Source: an uncultured Megamonas sp.
GTDB lineage: Bacteria > Bacillota > Negativicutes > Selenomonadales > Selenomonadaceae
Reading direction: 5' to 3'
Assembly: GCA_900554895.1 (NCBI GenBank)
Contig: USIX01000009.1
Span: 1-28,200, forward strand
Length of the DNA stretch: 28,200 nucleotides
The notes under the pieces were generated by a model. The model was not told the DNA's origin, ran no database searches, and was given only the letters and a program-made list of their open reading frames with translations. This document shows, piece by piece, positions 23,905 to 28,200 of the stretch; positions within the stretch are counted from its first letter, which is position 1, and the number at the start of each line of letters is the position of its first letter. The position numbers and the translations under genes were made by a program.

Positions 23905-24468
23905 ATGTCATTAATCAATAAAGAAATTGCAGATTTTAAGGTTCAATCTTTTGTGAACGGTAATTTTCGCGAAGTAACGAAAGCTGACGTGCTCGGCAAA
24001 TGGGCAGTATTCTTTTTCTATCCGGCGGATTTTACTTTCGTCTGCCCGACGGAATTGGAGGATTTAGCCAATAAATATGAAGAATTCAAAAATATCGGCT
24101 GTGAAATCTACAGCGTGTCCTGCGATACGCATTTTGTGCATAAAGCGTGGCACGATGCTTCCGACAGAATTAAGAAAATCCAGTATACGATGCTGGCGGA
24201 CCCGACAGGCGCACTGGCACGTGATTTTGACGTGATGATTGAATCTGACGGCATGGCGGAAAGAGGTACTTTCGTCGTAAATCCGGAAGGAAAAATCGTA
24301 GCTTATGAAGTAAATGCCGGAAATGTGGGCAGAAATGCCGACGAGCTTCTGCGTAAAGTGCAGGCATTGCAGTTCGTGGCAGCGCACGGTGACGAAGTGT
24401 GCCCTGCTAAGTGGCAGCCGGGTGCCGAAACTTTAAAACCGAGCCTTGATTTAGTTGGACTGCTCTAA
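23905..24468 (+). CDS. ahpC: Peroxiredoxin, alkyl hydroperoxide reductase subunit C
   Basis: The 187-residue typical 2-Cys peroxiredoxin has peroxidatic C47 in FYPADFTFVCPTE and resolving C166 in GDEVCPAKW, with length and spacing as in E. coli AhpC. It reduces hydrogen and organic peroxides in the cytoplasm, taking electrons from the flavoprotein encoded 15 bases downstream. CGGAGGA precedes the ATG. The promoter carries two Fur/PerR-like boxes, so peroxide or iron control is expected. Confidence 0.96.
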   Translation: MSLINKEIADFKVQSFVNGNFREVTKADVLGKWAVFFFYPADFTFVCPTELEDLANKYEEFKNIGCEIYSVSCDTHFVHKAWHDASDRIKKIQYTMLADPTGALARDFDVMIESDGMAERGTFVVNPEGKIVAYEVNAGNVGRNADELLRKVQALQFVAAHGDEVCPAKWQPGAETLKPSLDLVGLL

Positions 24469-24483
24469 AAAGGATGTACCATC

Positions 24484-26118
24484 ATGAACAGGATGTATGA
24501 TGCAGTGATTATCGGCGGAGGCCCTGCGGGGCTTTCTGCCGCTATATATTTGGCGAGAGCGAAGTATAAAGTTCTCGTACTGGAAAAGGAAAAAATCGGC
24601 GGGCAGATTACGATAACGGCGGAAGTGGTGAATTATCCGGGCATTGCTTCGACTGACGGCAAGAAACTGACACGACAAATGCAGCTTCAGGCAGAGTCGT
24701 TCGGGGCGGAATTTGCCATTGCCGAAGTTCTTGACATGAAACTTGATGAAGATATTAAGACTCTGTATACGACAAAAGGAGAATATAAAACCTTGGGTGT
24801 CGTGCTGGCAACAGGTGCCAATCCGCGCAAGCTCGGTTTTTACGGTGAAAAGGAATTTCAGGGACGCGGCGTAGCGTACTGTGCTACGTGCGACGGTGAA
24901 TTTTTCACGGATATGGATGTTTTTGTTATCGGCGGAGGTTTTGCCGCTGTTGAGGAAAGTATTTTTCTGACGAAGTATGCGCGTCAGGTGAAAATGATTG
25001 TGCGCGAGAATAATTTTTCTTGTGCCAAGACGGTTTCTGACGAGATAAAGCGTTATCCGAAAATTTCAGTGGAGTTCAATACGGAAATAATAAAAGCCGG
25101 CGGAGAACAGATGCTTTCTTTTGCGGAATTCAGAAATAATCAAACAGGTGAAACATGGCGTTATGATGTTGAAGCAAATGAGAGTTTCGGGATTTTCGTT
25201 TTTGCAGGTTATGTGCCGAATACGGCATGGTTCAAAGATAAAGTGGAGCTTAACGAACAGGGTTATGTCATTACGGATGTAAACAGAAAAACGAATTTGG
25301 ACGGTGTTTATGCTGCCGGAGATTTATGCGTTAAAAATCTCCGGCAGGTGGTAACTGCCGTATCCGACGGAGCGGTAGCAGCGACTTCGTTGGAAAAGTA
25401 TCTTTCTTATCTGCACGATAAACTTAATCTGCCGGAATTTGAGAGACCCGTTGCGGATAAAAACAGGCTGCAAAAGCGCAAAGAAGCAATTTCTTCACAG
25501 GAAAATACCGATTCGACGAATTTCATTTCGGCGCAGATAAAAGAACAGTTACAACCGGTATTCGCCAGGTTCTCGGAACGTGTCATCGTCAAGGCCTGGC
25601 TTGATGAAAGCAGACTGGCAGCGGAATTGAAAAATTTTGTCGGTGAACTGCAGGGAATTTCCGATAAAATTTCCACTATTGAAGCGAAGGTGAATGATGA
25701 AGTAAAAACGGCATGCCTTGAAATTCTGCGTACTGACGGCAATTCAGGCAATATCTTTTTCCATGCCGTACCGGGCGGTCATGAGTTTAATTCCTTCATC
25801 ATTGCTCTGTACAACACGGCGGGACCGGGGCAGACACTGGATGAAGATGTCAAAGCCCGAATAAAAGCCATTGATAAACAGATTGATATAAAAGTGGCAG
25901 TGTCATTATCCTGCACTATGTGTCCGGAAGTAGTAATGGGAACACAGAAAATAGCCGCGGAAAATAATCTGGTAAAAGCACACGTTTTTGATATTCAGCA
26001 TTTTCCGGAGCTGAAACAGCAGTACAATATAATGAGCGTACCGTGCATGATTGTTAACGATAAAGATGTGCATTTCGGCAAGAAAAACATAACGGAAATA
26101 CTGTCGTTGTTAAAATAA
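24484..26118 (+). CDS. AhpF-homolog: thioredoxin-reductase domain fused to C-terminal thioredoxin-like domains
   Basis: The 544-residue flavoprotein begins with a thioredoxin-reductase module: the FAD-binding GGGPAGLSAA, redox pair C133-AT-C136 in YCATCDGEFF, the NAD(P)H-site GGGFAAVEES, and AAGDLCVKNLRQV. A linker of about 40 residues follows. A C-terminal region with two thioredoxin-like folds comes last, the second holding C477-TM-C480. Classical AhpF has the thioredoxin-like part first, so the order here is reversed. This matches the described AhpF-homolog group found beside ahpC in genomes lacking true AhpF. It passes electrons from NAD(P)H to AhpC. AAAAGGATG serves as SD, and a terminator follows. 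Confidence 0.88.
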   Translation: MNRMYDAVIIGGGPAGLSAAIYLARAKYKVLVLEKEKIGGQITITAEVVNYPGIASTDGKKLTRQMQLQAESFGAEFAIAEVLDMKLDEDIKTLYTTKGEYKTLGVVLATGANPRKLGFYGEKEFQGRGVAYCATCDGEFFTDMDVFVIGGGFAAVEESIFLTKYARQVKMIVRENNFSCAKTVSDEIKRYPKISVEFNTEIIKAGGEQMLSFAEFRNNQTGETWRYDVEANESFGIFVFAGYVPNTAWFKDKVELNEQGYVITDVNRKTNLDGVYAAGDLCVKNLRQVVTAVSDGAVAATSLEKYLSYLHDKLNLPEFERPVADKNRLQKRKEAISSQENTDSTNFISAQIKEQLQPVFARFSERVIVKAWLDESRLAAELKNFVGELQGISDKISTIEAKVNDEVKTACLEILRTDGNSGNIFFHAVPGGHEFNSFIIALYNTAGPGQTLDEDVKARIKAIDKQIDIKVAVSLSCTMCPEVVMGTQKIAAENNLVKAHVFDIQHFPELKQQYNIMSVPCMIVNDKDVHFGKKNITEILSLLK

Positions 26119-26123
26119 TCTGC

Positions 26124-26166
26124 AAAAAAGGGCCTATCACGCAGTTGTGGGTGATAAGCCCTTTTT
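26124..26166 (+). terminator. Rho-independent terminator of the ahpC operon
   Basis: AAAAAGGGC and GCCCTTTTT frame an inner TATCAC/GTGATA stem, giving a long hairpin with a T tail. Confidence 0.9.
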
Positions 26167-26171
26167 CTGTA

Positions 26172-26230
26172 TTTATCGGGTTCGGGCGTAAAATCCTTAG
26201 CTTTAGCTATAGGGATATAAGCCCGATAAG
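26172..26230 (+). repeat. Left-end subterminal hairpin of the IS
   Basis: Outer arms TTATCGGG and CCCGATAA enclose ATCC/GGAT and a TAGCTTTAGCTA core. Such imperfect hairpins are bound by TnpA in IS200/IS605 elements. Confidence 0.6.
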
Positions 26231-26294
26231 TTTTGCATTGTGTTTAAACTCCCAAATATAGTATATTAGTAATATATAAGGAGGTGAACACAAA

Positions 26295-27563
26295 ATGAAA
26301 TCAAAACCAATGTTTTTAACACAATCAAATTTTATTCGTCATTTGCCTAAATCTGAATATAATATGCTCCGTGAAATGTGTCGCTATTCCAACAATCTGT
26401 ACAACTGCGCTGTATATGAAGTACGTCAGCACTTTTTCAAGACTAATAAATATTTCCCGTATAAAAAATATTACCCTATCTGTAAGCTTAATGAAAATTA
26501 CAGTCTTTTACAGGCAGGTGTAGCACAGCAAACACTGAAAGTTGTCGAGCGCAGTTTTAAATCTTTTTTTGCACTTTTAAAGCTGAAACGGGAAGGCAGG
26601 TACGCCGAAAAAGTTCGGCTGCCAAAATACCGTAAAAAAGGCGATATGTTTAATCTCGTACTTTCCACTAATGCTATTACTATTCATAACGGTATTTTAA
26701 CCGTTCCTATGAGCAGAACATTTTCCAAACAGCATGATAAAGCCAAAATAAAAATTGTCGTACCCGACCGTTTAAGAGATAAGGAAATCAAAGAAGTACG
26801 TATCATTCCTCTATATAAAGGGACGCATTTCAAAATTCAATACAGCTATAAGGCGGAACCTGAAACCAAAAATCTTAATAAAGATAACAATATTTCTATT
26901 GATATTGGCGTTGACAATCTTGCTTCCTGTGTAACAAATACCGGGACTTCGTTCATCATGGACGGACGTAAAATAAAATCAATCAACCAGTACTGGAACA
27001 AACGCAAAGCAAAACTGCAAAGTATTGCGGTAAGACAGGGATTTTATATGACAAAGCAGATTTACAGTTTGACGAGAAAACGCAATAACCGTATTGATGA
27101 CTACATGAAAAAAACGGCACGCTATATCATAAATTACTGTATTACCAATAATATAGGAACAGTGGTATGCGGTTACAATAAAGATTTTAAACGAAATATA
27201 AATCTTGGCACAAAAAATAATCAGCAATTTACGCAGATAAGTTTCAATAAACTTTTTAGTGTAATAAAAAATCTTTGTGAAAGATACGACATGAGCTATA
27301 TAGAGCAGGAAGAATCGTATACCTCAAAAGCCAGCTTTTGGGATTTGGATGAAATACCCGTTTTCGATGAAAAGAAGAAAACAGACTATAAATTCAGCGG
27401 AAAGAGAATACATCGAGGATTGTATCGTACTAAAAACGGCAGAATGATAAATGCCGATATAAACGGAGCGTGCAATATACTCAGAAAAAGTAAGCAGAAC
27501 TTCAAATACGAAGAACTGTGTAGAGGGCTATTGGCAAGCCCTTTAAGAATAAAAATCAACTGA
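26295..27563 (+). CDS. tnpB: TnpB (IS605 OrfB family RNA-guided nuclease), zinc-finger-less type
   Basis: The 422-residue protein has the TnpB N-terminal wedge region (NLYNCAVYEVRQHF, LPKYRKKGD) and a RuvC-like core. RuvC-I is D203 in SIDIGVDNLAS and RuvC-III is D388 in INADINGACNILRK. The usual RuvC-II glutamate position reads VVCG (G293) before YNKDFKRNINLG, and acidic residues appear instead at EQEESYTSKASF (E337-E340). The CxxC...CxxC zinc finger normally found between RuvC-II and III is absent (SFWDLDEIPVFDE... has no Cys). AAGGAGGTG lies 7 bases before the ATG. The frame is intact. The right-end RNA probably serves as guide scaffold. Confidence 0.88.
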   Translation: MKSKPMFLTQSNFIRHLPKSEYNMLREMCRYSNNLYNCAVYEVRQHFFKTNKYFPYKKYYPICKLNENYSLLQAGVAQQTLKVVERSFKSFFALLKLKREGRYAEKVRLPKYRKKGDMFNLVLSTNAITIHNGILTVPMSRTFSKQHDKAKIKIVVPDRLRDKEIKEVRIIPLYKGTHFKIQYSYKAEPETKNLNKDNNISIDIGVDNLASCVTNTGTSFIMDGRKIKSINQYWNKRKAKLQSIAVRQGFYMTKQIYSLTRKRNNRIDDYMKKTARYIINYCITNNIGTVVCGYNKDFKRNINLGTKNNQQFTQISFNKLFSVIKNLCERYDMSYIEQEESYTSKASFWDLDEIPVFDEKKKTDYKFSGKRIHRGLYRTKNGRMINADINGACNILRKSKQNFKYEELCRGLLASPLRIKIN

Positions 27564-27612
27564 TATTTTGGTTGAGCTTCTTAAGAATCCCCTGTCTTTA
27601 GACATGGGGAAT
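27480..27612 (+). ncRNA. Putative omega (right-end) RNA scaffold of TnpB
   Basis: In this family the guide RNA scaffold overlaps the 3' end of tnpB and finishes at the right-end hairpin; the guide is the flanking DNA just beyond. The hairpin arms are at 27589-27609. The 5' limit is a guess. The present guide would come from the MerR gene 3' end (from about 27613). Confidence 0.45.
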
Positions 27613-27984
27613 GTCAAAAGGAATTTTTTTGTCGAGTACATCCTGATAGAATTGATTTTTATAGTCAAGATAAGCCAGATTTTTGTTAAGTTCGTCCAGT
27701 TTTTTTACCAAATCCTTGCGGTGTACGGCGAGCATTTCCATACGTTGGGGAATGGAGCTTTCTCCTTCAAGGCACAATGCCAGATATTCTTTAATATTTT
27801 TTATGCTCATGCCGCAGCGTTTAAGACAGTTTAAATTGTTAATCCAGCGAATATTGCGGTCGGAAAAAATACGGTAATTGTTTTTATCGCGTCTGACATT
27901 GGGAACAAGTCCTTCATTGCAGTAGAATTTTAGGGTTTCATACGGCAGATTAGTCAATTCGCAGGCCTGTTTCATTGTATACAT
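27598..27984 (-). CDS. MerR-family transcriptional regulator, 3' end formed by the IS
   Basis: The 128-residue protein has an N-terminal MerR winged helix (YTMKQACELTNLPYETLKFYCNEGLVP...NYRIFSDRNIRWI), a GMSIKNIKEYL helix and a dimerisation coiled coil. No conserved metal-binding Cys pattern is seen, pointing to the organic or aldehyde-responsive subgroup. The last residues (IPHV and stop) are read from the right end of the tnpB element, so the native C-terminus was replaced or slightly shortened by insertion. ATG at 27984 has its nearest SD (AGGAGG) about 18 bases away, unusually far, and a TAA blocks upstream starts. It is divergent from a secreted-protein gene, with a palindrome between them. 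Confidence 0.85.
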   Translation of the reverse strand: MYTMKQACELTNLPYETLKFYCNEGLVPNVRRDKNNYRIFSDRNIRWINNLNCLKRCGMSIKNIKEYLALCLEGESSIPQRMEMLAVHRKDLVKKLDELNKNLAYLDYKNQFYQDVLDKKIPFDIPHV

Positions 27985-28018
27985 AATATTTTAAATTTAA
28001 AACCTCCTGAAATTTTTC

Positions 28019-28049
28019 TTGACCGGTAGTAACTACCGAATATTATAGT
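28019..28049 (+). promoter_or_regulatory. MerR-type promoter with 19-base spacer and central palindrome
   Basis: TTGACC (28019-28024) and TATAGT (28044-28049) are 19 bases apart, the long spacer typical of MerR-activated promoters. CGGTAGT-A-ACTACCG (28024-28038) is a perfect 7-1-7 palindrome in the spacer. It would drive the gene at 28095 and may also repress merR. Confidence 0.65.
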
Positions 28050-28094
28050 TTAATTATAGCAATAAATTGATTTTTCAGGAAGGGTGTTCAGTAT

Positions 28095-28200
28095 ATGAAA
28101 TTCAGAAAAAAATTACTCGTAGCGGGGCTTGTTCTGACAATGAGCTTCGGCGCAAACGCTTTGGCGGCTTCGGCGGACAGCATACGGTCTTGTTTATCAG
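28095..28200 (+). CDS. Secreted protein, N-terminus only (partial)
   Basis: The frame opens MKFRKKLLVAGLVLTMSF and continues GANALAASADS, a textbook Sec signal peptide with a basic start, hydrophobic core and a probable cleavage after ALA. GGAAGGGTG precedes the ATG. Only 35 codons are inside the window, so the mature protein cannot be identified. It is the likely target of the divergent MerR regulator. Confidence 0.75.
   Translation, partial: MKFRKKLLVAGLVLTMSFGANALAASADSIRSCLS

Larger units (their letters stand above)
26170..27616 (+). mobile_element. IS200/IS605-type element carrying only tnpB
   Basis: The left end is a complex hairpin (26172-26230) with TTATCGGG and CCCGATAA outer arms and AGCT/AGCT inner arms. 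The right end is a CCCC-TGTC/GACA-TGGGG hairpin (27589-27609) just after the tnpB stop, the usual right-end palindrome of this family. There are no terminal inverted repeats and no target duplication, as expected. The Y1 transposase tnpA is missing, so movement would need TnpA in trans. The exact outer borders are estimated. Confidence 0.75.

Noticed and set aside
1..28200. CRISPR array, rRNA or tRNA genes
   Set aside because: No regularly spaced direct repeats and no recognisable rRNA or tRNA sequence were seen in a by-eye scan; short or divergent tRNAs could be missed.

Overview
The window reads as an AT-rich Bacillota chromosome. The lon-engB order is typical of that phylum. The ahpC/AhpF-homolog pair and the siroheme-decarboxylase pair are compatible with the class Negativicutes (a Megamonas- or Selenomonas-like gut anaerobe). 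The genus is inference; no rRNA gene is present.

Layout. 1-3956 (+): end of lon, the ribosome-biogenesis GTPase engB, the siroheme decarboxylase pair ahbA/ahbB, a class I/II PLP aminotransferase and a KduD-type short-chain dehydrogenase. 4072-17324 is a defence island with no visible integrase. It begins with a DpnII-type GATC restriction-modification operon: a permuted methylase, a Dam-family methylase and a DpnII endonuclease. Next come a macrodomain gene broken by one in-frame TGA, a holin-like type I toxin with a convergent antisense RNA, a DUF2971 gene, and a second toxin-like peptide with its own convergent RNA. The island ends with a type I operon on the minus strand (hsdM-hsdS-hsdR) carrying a fourth, unrecognised gene with a HEPN-like R-x4-H motif.

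17499-23722 (+): a DUF2000 protein, an AraC regulator overlapping an EamA transporter, two alpha/beta-hydrolase esterases followed by an ATP-grasp ligase, and a HAD phosphatase. 23792-26118: a peroxide-defence operon, ahpC plus an AhpF homolog with reversed domain order, under a promoter flanked by two Fur/PerR-like boxes. 26170-27616: an IS200/IS605-type element carrying only tnpB, whose right end forms the 3' end of a MerR regulator gene. MerR is divergent from a secreted-protein gene cut by the window edge, and a MerR-style palindrome lies between them.

The strongest pattern is not a gene. A by-eye scan finds only nine GATC tetramers in 28.2 kb, all inside the two restriction-modification operons. 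The flanking chromosome (about 4.2 kb on the left and 11.5 kb on the right) has none. This fits long residence of a GATC-cleaving system, and it marks the type I operon as a later arrival.
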